Part shown: piece after piece, positions 38,101 through 46,110 of the stretch
Numbering within the stretch: the first letter of the stretch is position 1
Layout of the letters: the number at the start of each line of letters is the position of its first letter
From: CAYWKS01 sp964458935
GTDB taxonomy: Bacteria > Planctomycetota > Phycisphaerae > Phycisphaerales > Zrk34
Assembly: GCA_964458935.1 (NCBI GenBank)
Contig: CAYWKS010000008.1
Coordinates: 1 to 64,000, forward strand
Direction: 5' to 3'
DNA: 64,000 bases
The notes under the pieces: model-generated
The model's database searches: none
Told to the model about the DNA's origin: nothing
Seen by the model: the letters and a program-made list of their open reading frames with translations, nothing else
Program-made: the position numbers and the translations under genes

Positions 38101-38995
38101 GCTGCTCCATGCTCCGACGTTCAAGGTCGCGCTGGCGTGTCAGCAGTTCCTGCCGCTGGGCTTCGGCCTCGTTGCGGGACTGCTCGATCGATTCGAGATC
38201 GCCCGCCGCCTGCTCCCGCTCGGCTTCGGTCTGTTCGAGCTTGGAGGACAAGTCGCCGAGGCGCGTCTGAAGTCGATGGTATTCCGCAAGCGCGTAACCG
38301 AACCGCAGTTCGTTCAGCCGCTCGCTGTATTCGCGGAAGGTGCGGGCGCGGCCGGCCTGCACCTTGACCGAGCGCAGGCGCTTCTGAAGGTCCTCGAGCT
38401 TGTCACGGCTGCGGAGCAGGTTCTGCTCGGTGCGTTCGAGCTTGCGCTGAGCTTCCTTGCGACGCTGCTTGAACGTGGTGATGCCGGCGGCTTCCTCGAA
38501 GATCGCGCGGCGCTCGGCGGGCTTGCTCACGAGCATCGCGTCGACCTTGCCTTGCTCGATCATCGAGTAGGCGTTGGTACCGATGCCCGTGTCGTAGAAC
38601 AGCTCCCGGACGTCGCGGAGGCGAGCCTTGGATCCGTTGATCAGGTATTCGCTGGTGCCGTCACGGAACAGGCGACGGGTGACGACGACCTCGTCCTGGT
38701 CGAGGGGGAGGAAGCGTGAGCCATCGTCGCGCGGCGGGTTGTCGAAGTGCAGGCCGACCGACGCCATGCCGGCTGGCTTGCGGCTGGTCGTGCCGTTGAA
38801 GATCACGTCGAGCATCGCCCCGCCACGGAGCGTCTTGGCCGACTGCTCGCCGAGTACCCAGCGGATGGCGTCGACGACGTTGGACTTGCCGCAGCCGTTC
38901 GGCCCGACGATGCCGACCAAGGGCGCGGAGAACTCGATGACGGTCTTGTCTGCGAAGCTCTTGAAGCCGTTGAGGGTAATGCGGGATAGACGCAT
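35141..38995 (-). CDS. smc: Chromosome segregation protein SMC
   Basis: A 1284-residue condensin subunit, about 100 residues longer than usual. The N-terminal ATPase half begins MRLSRITLNGFKSFADKT with Walker A GPNGCGKSN near residue 33. Two long coiled coils flank a hinge at about 510-680 (FGFVRGLLADMV, then GGRVTFLVADQM, RTFVVSDL, GEVMESDGRVVAGP). The C-terminal half has the signature LLSGGERTMVAVALLLSIF and Walker B FCVLDEVDAALD near residue 1185. An acidic, Asn/His-rich tail of about 70 residues extends past the last conserved segment. The start 38995 matches the family; ATG 39022 would add nine residues. No scpA or scpB nearby. Confidence 0.95.
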   Translation of the reverse strand: MRLSRITLNGFKSFADKTVIEFSAPLVGIVGPNGCGKSNVVDAIRWVLGEQSAKTLRGGAMLDVIFNGTTSRKPAGMASVGLHFDNPPRDDGSRFLPLDQDEVVVTRRLFRDGTSEYLINGSKARLRDVRELFYDTGIGTNAYSMIEQGKVDAMLVSKPAERRAIFEEAAGITTFKQRRKEAQRKLERTEQNLLRSRDKLEDLQKRLRSVKVQAGRARTFREYSERLNELRFGYALAEYHRLQTRLGDLSSKLEQTEAEREQAAGDLESIEQSRNEAEAQRQELLTRQRDLERRSMEQQNLREQAEQRRQFLQANLDELREQIDRDEHRKTELARRVSELATQVEEHGKQIDQLNTDLEAAETSIERASANQRARQHELYAAQSELEDEKSGIVDLLRSTSDLQNQIRSIEEQEKNLAGHRDRLNSRADELANELEALLTRRDEATQRHDEAARLVDDQTAKLDQQKAAAQQLSGEQRELSHRLAEHKEQRSALHSRWATLHELEQSQAGVDDAVKAVLARKAVPSTGDNTHEFGFVRGLLADMVSAAVEHAHVVEAGLGGYQQALVVDRMADLKANTEAIASLGGRVTFLVADQMTAYATHVELTPAAIKAAHGVEARPLIDLIEYDAALGAVMWRLLGRTFVVSDLAAAQQLRTVLPRGCRLVTRSGEVMESDGRVVAGPMQEAAGAGLISRRSELADLAERISLLDFEINADSTALSQLSDRAAHVEHVQQELRQAIYEASTIKVDQSTRLEQANAAIGRIEHEQPVIADEVERIHKQLHDADARRVAHEDHKAQLETDAEQRKQRVAEIEQRIEQLHAAAEQAQEDFTQARIDASKLTEQVTSAQKQLRSCEIARTDAQRQQRELDAQIEHHRSRIGSFEQAIGDCDEQAEAAVAEGRDIDAELGQFNEQLQAVGDRVGELARQVNTHCQRAEQIEKQWHEHEMARREVEVRCDTLAQRAAEDLHLNVVEAYADYEPDQETDWDAVRTEIDDLRQKLDRLGNVNLDAIDEQADLERREQDLDAELTDMDKARGELEQLIERLNAESRTLFEQTFTQIRQHFAAPDGMFRKLFGGGRADLVLMPDEDGQTDWLESGVEIMAKPPGKEPQSINLLSGGERTMVAVALLLSIFRSRPSPFCVLDEVDAALDEANVDRFCNILHEFLDTSHFIIITHHKRTMQEADMLYGITMAERGVSRRVTVRFDQVRADGSLSAEAQAKASTESQADYGDDEAGGGMADEGTHDNGNGHPAHDDPSPSASNNRQRLARMWEPGEQAVEFDG

Positions 38996-39170
38996 AAGGC
39001 TGAGATCGACCTCCTGTCGCATGTGTCGGCGCCATCCTGATGCGCCGCGCCTGGCCGGGCCAATACATCAAGATCGGCCACGTGCCGCGATTATCGCCAG
39101 TATACCCGCGTATGACAATGCCAAACTCGCCAAGGGAGCTCGCCGGCACATTGGCGGTGCCGGGGCCGGG

Positions 39171-40973
39171 CTACGGATCGGCGGGCGCACGCTCGGGTCG
39201 GACGGCGTTGGCACCGGTCTCAGGGCGCTGCTCGGGCAGTTCCTCGATGCGGTGGCGGGCGATGCGCTGCATCAGATCGCTGGGTTCGAGTACGAGCGGG
39301 GCAGCGATATGCCGCTCGCGTGTCAGGCGGTGGAGGATCTGCACGATCTGGCTGTAGGTCATCTCGTAACCGGGATAGGGGTCTTCACGCGTTGGTCGCC
39401 GGCCCAGCAGCACGATAAAGTTCGCGACGGCGGGGGCGAATTGCTCGGTGCGGCCGTTCGTCGCGCCGGGCGGTCTGTAGTACACCGACGCCATATCCTC
39501 GTCGTCGTCCAGCCTCAGCATCAGTCGGTTGTCGTCGTGCGTGAAAAGCGTCGGGCGATCAAACGAGAGCATCTGGTCGAAGATCACGATGCGAGGCTTG
39601 CGTGTCCGCGTGACGTAGATCATGGGGCGGCTGGAATCGACCAGCGCCAACTCAAATCGCTCGTCGAACTGACGGCGGATGATGGCCGGGTCGTCGACGC
39701 GGGCCAGCCCATCAAAAGCGGCAAGCCGCACGAGCGCATCGTTGGCATTGAGCAGGTTGCGCAAGGTGACGGCGATGCGGAAGTTGGAAGGGTACTCGTC
39801 GAGCAGTTCACCAAGCAGCGCCGTGGCTCGATCCGCGGCCGCGCTGTCCGAAGACGTGGCGATCGCCGTCAGGGGTTGCTCGGCCTGGATGTCGCCGAGT
39901 CGGGCGCCCGCTTCGAGGGCGGCCATGCGAACGACCATGCTCTCATGGGTGTACGCTGAGCGAATCTCCGGCAGGACCTGCTTGCCCATACCCTCCCAGA
40001 CCAATGCGATGCGCGAGGCGTGCTTGTGGTTGTTCGGGTCAGCCAGGACCTTGATCAAGTCACGGGCGCGCGTGCGGTTGAAGCTGTCGGTGGGGTTGAG
40101 GTAGAGCCCATTAATCAACTCAAGCATCCGCCGCGGGTTGCCGCGGAAGCGATTGAGCACGTTCAACGCTATGGATTCGTCGTTCTTGGCCACGGCGAGC
40201 GGCTCGGGGTCTTCCGGTCTCTGGGGGAAGCGGCCGTTGATGCGGTCGGCGACCTGGCGGCTGCGCGTGAAGGATTTTTGATTGAGTTGCAGTGCCAGCG
40301 AAGCGTCAACACGGACGACCGCGCCGCCCACGAGGCGGCCCTGACGCGGATCGGCGGGGCGCGGGCTGGGCTCGATCAGCCCCGATGAGTCGCTGACAAA
40401 CGGATTGACAAAGATGTCGCCCCGAGCCTCGGCGTAGGGGCGGCTGGACGGTCGACCGATGAACTTGCCCCCGATGCGGAGCTCCGTGGTGTAAAGGCGT
40501 CCACCCGCGAGGCTCGTCGTCTGGGTCTGCGGCAAGGCTTCGACCCGCGCGTCGATCGGCGTGCCCGACACCGCGCCGGGAGGAATCACCGCCTCGACCA
40601 GGACCACCGCCGTCTGATCCGATGCCAGAACCTGCGACGGCGTCAATTGGCCATAACCCATTGATTCGCTGCCGAATCCCTTGCGGGCCATTTCGTTGAT
40701 CAGCCACTGACGCAGTTGCGGCGGGCAGTCCGGCGAGCCGGTGCCATCAAGGCCGACGACCAACCCGTAGCCCGAGACGAGCATCGGCTGGTAGCCGCGG
40801 ACGACGGAGACCGATGCGATGGTCGTGTGCAGAAAATCGGGCCCGGAGTACGTCGGGGCCGGTCGCGCGGGGGGCCTGGGTTCGACGGTCTTCTGACATC
40901 CGCCGAGTCCGCATGCCGCGGCCGGCAGAAGCGCGACCAGCCACGTGACCGATGCCCTTTGCGTTACCTTCAT
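39171..40973 (-). CDS. FlgI-like lipoprotein with HEAT-like repeats
   Basis: A 600-residue predicted lipoprotein: signal peptide with lipobox LGGC near residue 26. Residues of about 48-260 resemble the flagellar P-ring protein FlgI (SGYGLVVGLDGTGSPDCPP, VEAVIPPGAVSGTPIDARVEAL, TTSLAGGRLYTTELRI, RLVGGAVVRVDASLALQLNQ, RSRQVADRINGRFP). Residues of about 290-440 are helical pairs like HEAT repeats (LAFDGLARVDDPAII and similar). The end is beta-rich and polar. No flagellar genes surround it, lying between smc and frr, so a P-ring role is doubtful; an unrelated envelope ring or scaffold is an inference. Confidence 0.65.
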   Translation of the reverse strand: MKVTQRASVTWLVALLPAAACGLGGCQKTVEPRPPARPAPTYSGPDFLHTTIASVSVVRGYQPMLVSGYGLVVGLDGTGSPDCPPQLRQWLINEMARKGFGSESMGYGQLTPSQVLASDQTAVVLVEAVIPPGAVSGTPIDARVEALPQTQTTSLAGGRLYTTELRIGGKFIGRPSSRPYAEARGDIFVNPFVSDSSGLIEPSPRPADPRQGRLVGGAVVRVDASLALQLNQKSFTRSRQVADRINGRFPQRPEDPEPLAVAKNDESIALNVLNRFRGNPRRMLELINGLYLNPTDSFNRTRARDLIKVLADPNNHKHASRIALVWEGMGKQVLPEIRSAYTHESMVVRMAALEAGARLGDIQAEQPLTAIATSSDSAAADRATALLGELLDEYPSNFRIAVTLRNLLNANDALVRLAAFDGLARVDDPAIIRRQFDERFELALVDSSRPMIYVTRTRKPRIVIFDQMLSFDRPTLFTHDDNRLMLRLDDDEDMASVYYRPPGATNGRTEQFAPAVANFIVLLGRRPTREDPYPGYEMTYSQIVQILHRLTRERHIAAPLVLEPSDLMQRIARHRIEELPEQRPETGANAVRPERAPADP

Positions 40974-41130
40974 GATTCGGTCCGGATGCGAGCCTGTGTT
41001 TCCCGCATCAATTGGGTGGAGGTACGGGCTGATGCCACCGGGTCTGTGTTGCTACGTCACAATCCGGTGACATTCTAACCGCGGGGTGCACTCACTTCAC
41101 GCAGCCAGGCGGATCGTGGCCGTTGGGCGA

Positions 41131-41697
41131 TCAGCCTTCCATGACCTCTGCTTCTTTGGCCTTGATCATCTCGTCGATAGCCTGCTCATGCTTCTTCGTC
41201 AGCTCCTGCACCTCGTCCTTAGCCGACTTGCCTTCGTCTTCGGATAGATGCTGGTCCTTGTCCTTGACGGTCTGGTCGATGAGCTTGTTCGCATCACGCC
41301 GGGCATTGCGCACGGCCACCTTTTGGTGTTCGCCCATCTTGTGGACGCTGTTGACCAGGTCCCGCCGCCGTTCCGTGCTCAAGGGTGGGATCGAAACCCG
41401 CACGGCCTTGCCTTCCGCCGCGGGATTCAGGCCGAGCCCCGCGGCCTGGATGGCCTTGATGATCTCGTTTACGCAGGACGGGTCGTGCGGCTTGATCAGC
41501 AGTTGCGTGGGCTCAGGCACCGAGACCTGCGCGAGCTGGCGCAGGTCGGTCTGCGAGCCGTAGTACTCCACCTTCACGTACTCCACCAGTGCCGGGCTGG
41601 CGCGGCCGGTGCGGATCCCGCGCAACTCGCCGCGCAGGTACTCCACCGCCTTGTCCATCTTCTCTTCGCACTCGAGCATGATTTCGTCGATATCCAT
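41131..41697 (-). CDS. frr: Ribosome recycling factor
   Basis: A 188-residue factor that, with EF-G, splits post-termination ribosomes. The head-to-tail structure is intact: MDKAVEYLRGELRGIRTGRASP at the start of the helical bundle, YYGSQTDLRQLAQVSVPEP in domain II, and RDANKLIDQTVKDKDQHLSEDE in the return helices. GGAGG sits 8 bases before the ATG. pyrH precedes it by 104 bases, the usual pyrH-frr order. Confidence 0.96.
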   Translation of the reverse strand: MDIDEIMLECEEKMDKAVEYLRGELRGIRTGRASPALVEYVKVEYYGSQTDLRQLAQVSVPEPTQLLIKPHDPSCVNEIIKAIQAAGLGLNPAAEGKAVRVSIPPLSTERRRDLVNSVHKMGEHQKVAVRNARRDANKLIDQTVKDKDQHLSEDEGKSAKDEVQELTKKHEQAIDEMIKAKEAEVMEG

Positions 41698-41801
41698 GGT
41701 ACAGCCTCCACTATGGGGCGCGTTGCCGTCGTCGAGCTAAGAGCATATCCCAAAGCATGGGATGCTTCATGTCGACCGGGTAATGGCAACGGCCCCGGTC
41801 C

Positions 41802-42533
41802 CTAGCCCGTGCCGCCGTCGACCACGGTGCCGTGCGGTTGGCCGGCGATGACCTCAGCGATGTGGCCGGGTGTCTTCATGTTGAAAACCACGATCGGGAT
41901 GCGACGCTCCATGCACATGCTGAATGCGGTCATGTCCATGATCTTCAGGCCCTGGCTGATGGCTTCGCCATACGTCAGGCGGTCGTACCGCTGCGCATCG
42001 TCGTGCTGCATCGGGTCCTTGTCGTAGACGCCGTCGACCTTAGTGGCCTTGAGCAGCGCATCGGCGCCGATCTCGGTGGCCCGGAGGGCGGCGGCGGTAT
42101 CGGTCGTGAAGAACGGGTTGCCCGTACCGGCGGCAAGGATGACGATGCGGCCCTTCTCAAGGTGGCGAATCGCCCGGCCGCGAATGAAAGGTTCGGCCAC
42201 GGCGGTCAGGTTGATGGCGCTGAGCACCCGGGCCGGCTGGCCCAGCTTCTCCAACATCTCCTTCAGCGCCAGCCCGTTGATGACCGTGCCAAGCATTCCC
42301 ATGTAATCCGCGGTCGCTTGGGGGATCCGGCCCTCGGCGGCGAGGGCCCCGCCTCGGATAATGTTGCCCCCGCCGACGACGATGGCGATCTGGGCACCCG
42401 ATTGATGGGCTTCGAGGATTTCACTGGCGATGACCTCGAGCTCCGCGCCATCGACGCCGCGGCTGCCGGGCCGGCAGAACGCTTCGCCGCTGATCTTCAA
42501 GACAACGCGTTGATAGCGGGGTGCCTGATTCAT
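41802..42533 (-). CDS. pyrH: UMP kinase
   Basis: A 243-residue hexameric amino-acid-kinase-fold enzyme phosphorylating UMP to UDP. RVVLKISGEAF opens the protein (ATP-binding Lys), followed by IAIVVGGGNIIRG, ADYMGMLGTVINGLAL, AAGTGNPFFTTDTAAALRA and GVYDKDP. All are standard for bacterial PyrH. Start ATG 42533 gives MNQAPRYQRVVLK; the TTG further upstream is less likely. Divergent from ribD, 74 bases apart, and likely co-transcribed with frr. Confidence 0.95.
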   Translation of the reverse strand: MNQAPRYQRVVLKISGEAFCRPGSRGVDGAELEVIASEILEAHQSGAQIAIVVGGGNIIRGGALAAEGRIPQATADYMGMLGTVINGLALKEMLEKLGQPARVLSAINLTAVAEPFIRGRAIRHLEKGRIVILAAGTGNPFFTTDTAAALRATEIGADALLKATKVDGVYDKDPMQHDDAQRYDRLTYGEAISQGLKIMDMTAFSMCMERRIPIVVFNMKTPGHIAEVIAGQPHGTVVDGGTG

Positions 42534-42594
42534 GGTCGAGATTGTGACCGGGCCCACGCGATCCGGCAAGCGCCGCGCCGGGGGGGCGGGAGAT

Positions 42595-42600
42595 TAGACT
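42595..42600 (+). promoter_or_regulatory. Candidate -10 box adjacent to ribD start
   Basis: TAGACT lies 7 bases before the ribD ATG, so transcription would begin at or next to the start codon. No ribosome-binding site of normal spacing is seen. The -35 region is GC-rich and not recognisable. Confidence 0.35.
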
Positions 42601-42607
42601 ATGGGGC

Positions 42608-43753
42608 ATGCACAGCAACGACTGGACCTTCATGAAGCGGGCCCGGCAACTGGCCAGGCGGGGGCAAGGCTTTGTCGAGCCCAATCCGATGGTGGGTTGT
42701 GTCCTCGCCCAGGCGGATCGGATTGTCGGGGAGGGCTGGCACCGCCGCTTCGGCGGGGCCCATGCCGAGGCCGAGGCGCTACGTGACGCCGGGCCCGACG
42801 CCGCCGGTGCGACCGCTTATGTCACGCTCGAGCCGTGCGACCACGTGGGCAAGACGCCACCCTGCACGGCGGCCTTGATCCAAGCCGGCATTCGACGGGT
42901 GGTCATCTCCTGCCTCGATCCGAATCGCGTCGCCGCCGGCGGAGCCAAGCGCCTGCGGGAAGCAGGCGTGGATGTCGAGATCGGACCGGGCCAGGAGCAG
43001 GCCGCAGAGTTGCTGGCCCCTTACATCAAGCGCAACACGACCGGCTTGCCTTATGTCATCGCCAAATGGGCTCAGACGCTGGACGGTGCCATCGCCACGC
43101 ACACTGGGCACAGCCAGTGGATCAGCAGCCCCGCGTCGCGCCGACTCGTGCACCGTTGGCGTGGTCGCGTCGACGCCGTGATGGTGGGCATCGGGACCGT
43201 CTTCGCCGATGACCCGCAGTTGACAGTTCGCGATACCAGAGCCCGGCGTATCCCCCGCCGCGTCGTGGTTGATCCACACCTGAGATTCCCAATGGATTGC
43301 CAGTTGTTGGCGACACTGGACAGGGCACCGCTGACCGTCGCGACGACCGCTCAAGCGATCAGCGAGGTCCCGCGTGCTGCTGAGCAGCTCCGGGAGGCGG
43401 GTGTGGAGCTTCACAGCACAGCAGAGGGGCGGGATGCCGATGGGCTGCTGCCGATTGAGCCGCTTCTGAGGCACCTGGCCGAGGTGCACGATGCAACCAA
43501 CGTGCTTTGTGAGGGAGGTGCGGGGCTGACCGCGGCACTGTTCCGGCAGAGACTGGTGGATGAAGCGCGGGTCTTTGTCACTGGACGGCTGATGGGTGAC
43601 GGTCGGGGTCTGCCCGCATTGCGGTTGCCGGGCCAGGCAACGCCGGCGGATAGGGTCGCGGAATGTATATCATTGGAAATAAAGAGCTTGAGGCGATCTG
43701 GGGCCGATGTCCTGTGGATTTGCCGTACGCAAGGCCCATCGCAGGAGCCATGA
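42608..43753 (+). CDS. ribD: Bifunctional riboflavin deaminase-reductase
   Basis: A 381-residue enzyme doing two steps of riboflavin synthesis. The deaminase domain (about 1-145) has the zinc and proton-shuttle signature GGAHAEAEAL near residue 49 and LEPCDHVGKTPPCTAAL near 75. The reductase domain (about 150-370) has YVIAKWAQTLDGAIATHTGHSQWISS and later VLCEGGAGLTAALFRQ for NADPH and substrate. Both domains look intact. The start is leaderless-looking; ATG 42632 (MKRARQLAR) is an alternative. No other rib genes in the window. Confidence 0.94.
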   Translation: MHSNDWTFMKRARQLARRGQGFVEPNPMVGCVLAQADRIVGEGWHRRFGGAHAEAEALRDAGPDAAGATAYVTLEPCDHVGKTPPCTAALIQAGIRRVVISCLDPNRVAAGGAKRLREAGVDVEIGPGQEQAAELLAPYIKRNTTGLPYVIAKWAQTLDGAIATHTGHSQWISSPASRRLVHRWRGRVDAVMVGIGTVFADDPQLTVRDTRARRIPRRVVVDPHLRFPMDCQLLATLDRAPLTVATTAQAISEVPRAAEQLREAGVELHSTAEGRDADGLLPIEPLLRHLAEVHDATNVLCEGGAGLTAALFRQRLVDEARVFVTGRLMGDGRGLPALRLPGQATPADRVAECISLEIKSLRRSGADVLWICRTQGPSQEP

Positions 43754-43811
43754 TTCGTCAGATACGCACCTCCCCGCCCCAAAAAAACACACGCGAATTT
43801 CAGGTTTGACT

Positions 43812-43853
43812 TTGCATCGGGCAAGGCACGTGGCATAATGAAGGGCGAGAGAG
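43812..43853 (+). promoter_or_regulatory. Promoter/leader element of first PEP-CTERM gene
   Basis: TTGCAT (43812-43817), 16 bases, CATAAT (43834-43839), 7 bases, GAGAGAG (43847-43853), then a GCCAGC/GCTGGC hairpin at 43856-43873. A second copy of the last part, TATGGG (43879-43884), 7 bases, GAGAGAG (43892-43898), follows, and a third GAGAGAG is at 43980-43986. The layout matches the upstream region of the other PEP-CTERM gene. No gene is seen in 43754-44028. Confidence 0.5.
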
Positions 43854-44028
43854 TAGCCAGCTTCACGGCTGGCAGATGTATGGGAAGTGACGAGAGAGCC
43901 AATCCCCCCATGCATCTGTAATAAAGCATCTGTGACGTTTTGCGGCGTGTACGCGTGGTGTTATCGCGTTTCAGCCGCAGAGAGAGCGATGACGCACTTC
44001 ACTTCTGTGCAATGGGATAGGGAAGAGC

Positions 44029-44679
44029 ATGAACAGGGCAAAGAAGCGACTGTCGACAATCAGGCACATGACGCTCGTGGGGGGATTCGCATTTCTGCTG
44101 GCTGTAACCGCGACCAGCGCATCCGCGTCCACGTTTGGCACGAACTGGACCCACATGGTCTTTGACGCCAACGTGGGCGAGGTCGTCTTCTTCGATTACG
44201 ACCAGGACTCGCAATGGCAGATCGTGATACCCGATCCGAACAACCCGGTAACGGTCAACGACTCAGAGATCGTCATGGGTTCCACACCGATCGGGACGGT
44301 ATACCAGTTCACCATTCCCAACTTCTTTGATCCGCTTCCGGTCAAGAACATCGAGGTCATCATGGACGGCAACAACCCGACCGCCAGCGGTTCGGACCTG
44401 CCGTTCGTCATGGACATCATCGGTGGTGACAGCGACTTCGATAACGGCGGCCCGGCGCTGCCCGTCTTCGGCGTGTTCGACAACGCTATCGAAACCTCGA
44501 CCAACGTGGTTGAATACTGGCACATGCTCCCCAACCCCGACTTCGAGACGGTCAAGCTCTTTGTTCCTGCGGCGTTCGAACTGCAGACCATCAACATCTG
44601 GACCGAATCGGTACCCGAGCCGACGACGCTGGCCCTGCTGGGCCTTGGCGGGCTGGTCCTCGTACGCCGCCGCCGCTGA
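44029..44679 (+). CDS. PEP-CTERM anchored exported protein
   Basis: A 216-residue exported protein. A signal peptide with an Arg/Lys-rich start and cleavage near TSASA (residue 34) precedes a mature part rich in Asp, Asn and aromatic residues, probably beta-structured. The C-terminus is a textbook PEP-CTERM signal: VPEPTTLALLGLGGLVLV followed by RRRR, recognised and processed by an exosortase. The mature domain matches nothing I recognise. Exosortase is not in the window. GGGAAG precedes the ATG, and a good terminator follows. Confidence 0.85.
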   Translation: MNRAKKRLSTIRHMTLVGGFAFLLAVTATSASASTFGTNWTHMVFDANVGEVVFFDYDQDSQWQIVIPDPNNPVTVNDSEIVMGSTPIGTVYQFTIPNFFDPLPVKNIEVIMDGNNPTASGSDLPFVMDIIGGDSDFDNGGPALPVFGVFDNAIETSTNVVEYWHMLPNPDFETVKLFVPAAFELQTINIWTESVPEPTTLALLGLGGLVLVRRRR

Positions 44680-44712
44680 TTCTGAGTTCTTGCATCACAA
44701 GGCATCGACAAT

Positions 44713-44743
44713 CTCCTCGTCGCACGTGGCGAGGAGTTTTCTT
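44713..44743 (+). terminator. Rho-independent terminator
   Basis: CTCCTCG (44713-44719) pairs with CGAGGAG (44730-44736) across a 10-base loop and is followed by TTTTCTT. It lies 33 bases after the first PEP-CTERM gene and just before the 3' end of the convergent RNase HII-like gene. Confidence 0.8.
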
Positions 44744-44769
44744 GCGCCTGCAGCCAGTGTGCAATCTAC

Positions 44770-45747
44770 TCATTTCTCACGGACGAGCCGGCTTCGATCG
44801 ATGGCCAGGCGATTAATCACAACCTCGATCTCTTGCAAGAAACGCTTGCCATCTTGCGCATAGCCCGCCGTCGGGGCCACGCCGGGCGCGTGCTGCCGCC
44901 AGAAGTCGTTGAACCGCATCATCAGGAGTTCTCGCACGTACTTGGCCGTCATGCTCGCCAGCGCGACCGGCAGGTGATGCGCTTCGGCATCGACCTGAAA
45001 GCCGACGTTCATCCGCCGGCTGCCGGCGGAAAGCATGTAGGCGCTGCGCAGGGGCGACTGTTCGACCTCGCGCAGGTCCGTGTGTTCGAATGCCAGCGCC
45101 AGCGGCTGGTGGTACTGGGTTCGACCGCCTTGGCGGTCGACGATGACCAGCGGATGGCGATCGGCAAAGCGATCCCAGATGGACTGGATATGGCCTGCGA
45201 CAAAGGTCCAACTGCATCGCGCCTTGGAACGCGTGGCCTGGACCATGCGATTGAAGCGATCCTCGAAGATGACCGCCGCGGACAGCTCGACGACGCGCAC
45301 TCGGGCCTCGTCCAGGGCCCGGCGGAGCTGGCTGCGGGCGATGCCAAGCCGACCGGGGTCAACCGCACACGGCAGCAGGGGGGCCCCCGTGTCACTGAGG
45401 TACCACAACTGGTCGGGCAGGCGGCTGGCTGCGTCAAAGCCAACAGCCTCGAGAAGAGCGTCGAGGTGGATGGCCTGCACACCGGCGCAGCAGGCGAATG
45501 CCAGGACGCCGCGCTCCAGGTGCTCCAGCCCGGCGGCCGGTGAGTACAACTGCTTGGAATCGTTGACGGCGATACGCCGGCGGCGGTCAGACGGTTTGCG
45601 GCAGACGGCCCCGCTCAGGGCGTCCCACAGGTTGGGCGGGGCCTCTTCGGAGTCGATATCGTCCAGAGCCATGACCGCCCGGGCGATGACCAGTGGCCCG
45701 AACATCGGGCCGTATCCCGCCTCGTCGATGCCCGCGTAGATCAGCAT
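44770..45747 (-). CDS. RNase HII-like protein, divergent
   Basis: A 325-residue protein, longer than RNase HII (about 200). The N-terminal YAGIDEAGYGPMFGPLVIA is the RNase HII motif with its catalytic Asp-Glu pair, but the GRG Arg is replaced by Tyr (GYG). VNDSKQLYSP near residue 64 matches the DSK motif. Later come IVDRQGGRTQYH, which supplies an Asp at the position of the third catalytic residue, and ALASMTAKYVRELLM, like the C-terminal SIxAKxxRD block. It probably cleaves RNA in RNA-DNA hybrids or at single ribonucleotides, but the altered motif and insertions make that uncertain. Start 45747 gives MLIYAGIDEAG. Last gene of a three-gene operon. Confidence 0.68.
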   Translation of the reverse strand: MLIYAGIDEAGYGPMFGPLVIARAVMALDDIDSEEAPPNLWDALSGAVCRKPSDRRRRIAVNDSKQLYSPAAGLEHLERGVLAFACCAGVQAIHLDALLEAVGFDAASRLPDQLWYLSDTGAPLLPCAVDPGRLGIARSQLRRALDEARVRVVELSAAVIFEDRFNRMVQATRSKARCSWTFVAGHIQSIWDRFADRHPLVIVDRQGGRTQYHQPLALAFEHTDLREVEQSPLRSAYMLSAGSRRMNVGFQVDAEAHHLPVALASMTAKYVRELLMMRFNDFWRQHAPGVAPTAGYAQDGKRFLQEIEVVINRLAIDRSRLVREK

Positions 45748-45771
45748 GGCTGCGATTATACGGCACAACCG

Positions 45772-46110
45772 CTAGGGCGCATCGAAACGCACGTAGGGTG
45801 CCAAGCGTTCATGGAGGATGGGGCCGATGCCGGACACACGCTGCAGGTCGGCCGCATCAGCGAACGGAGCGGCCTCACGCTGTTCGATCATGGCGGCGGC
45901 TCGGCCTGGACCGACCCCCGGCAACAACTCCAGCGTTGTGGCGTCGGCGATGTTAACCGGCACGCGAAAGAGCGGCGTGTTGGGGTCCACTGCCGGCAGG
46001 GGCTTCGGCATGGTCGCGATCGCCGCCGCCAGCCACAGCCCGGTGACCAGTCCCAACAGCAGCATCAACGCCGCTCGCTCAACCGCCGGTCTGGTGGACG
46101 TGCTCGCCAT
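45772..46110 (-). CDS. Membrane-anchored helix-hairpin-helix (ComEA-like) protein
   Basis: A 112-residue protein: a membrane helix at about residues 13-33, a short Pro-rich linker, then paired helix-hairpin-helix motifs (VNIADATTLELLPGVGPGRAAAMIEQR and LQRVSGIGPILHERLAPYV). The arrangement matches ComEA-type DNA receptors, which bind DNA outside the cytoplasmic membrane during uptake. Its start overlaps the upstream GH10-like gene by 32 bases and an RNase HII-like gene follows after 24 bases. No comEC or pilus genes are nearby, so a competence role is unproven. Confidence 0.75.
   Translation of the reverse strand: MASTSTRPAVERAALMLLLGLVTGLWLAAAIATMPKPLPAVDPNTPLFRVPVNIADATTLELLPGVGPGRAAAMIEQREAAPFADAADLQRVSGIGPILHERLAPYVRFDAP

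Noticed and set aside
43800..43850. Sigma-54 promoter upstream of the first PEP-CTERM gene
   Set aside because: TTGCA and TGGCA elements occur, but the GG-GC spacing is 9 or 11 bases instead of 10, and the second PEP-CTERM gene has no such pair.
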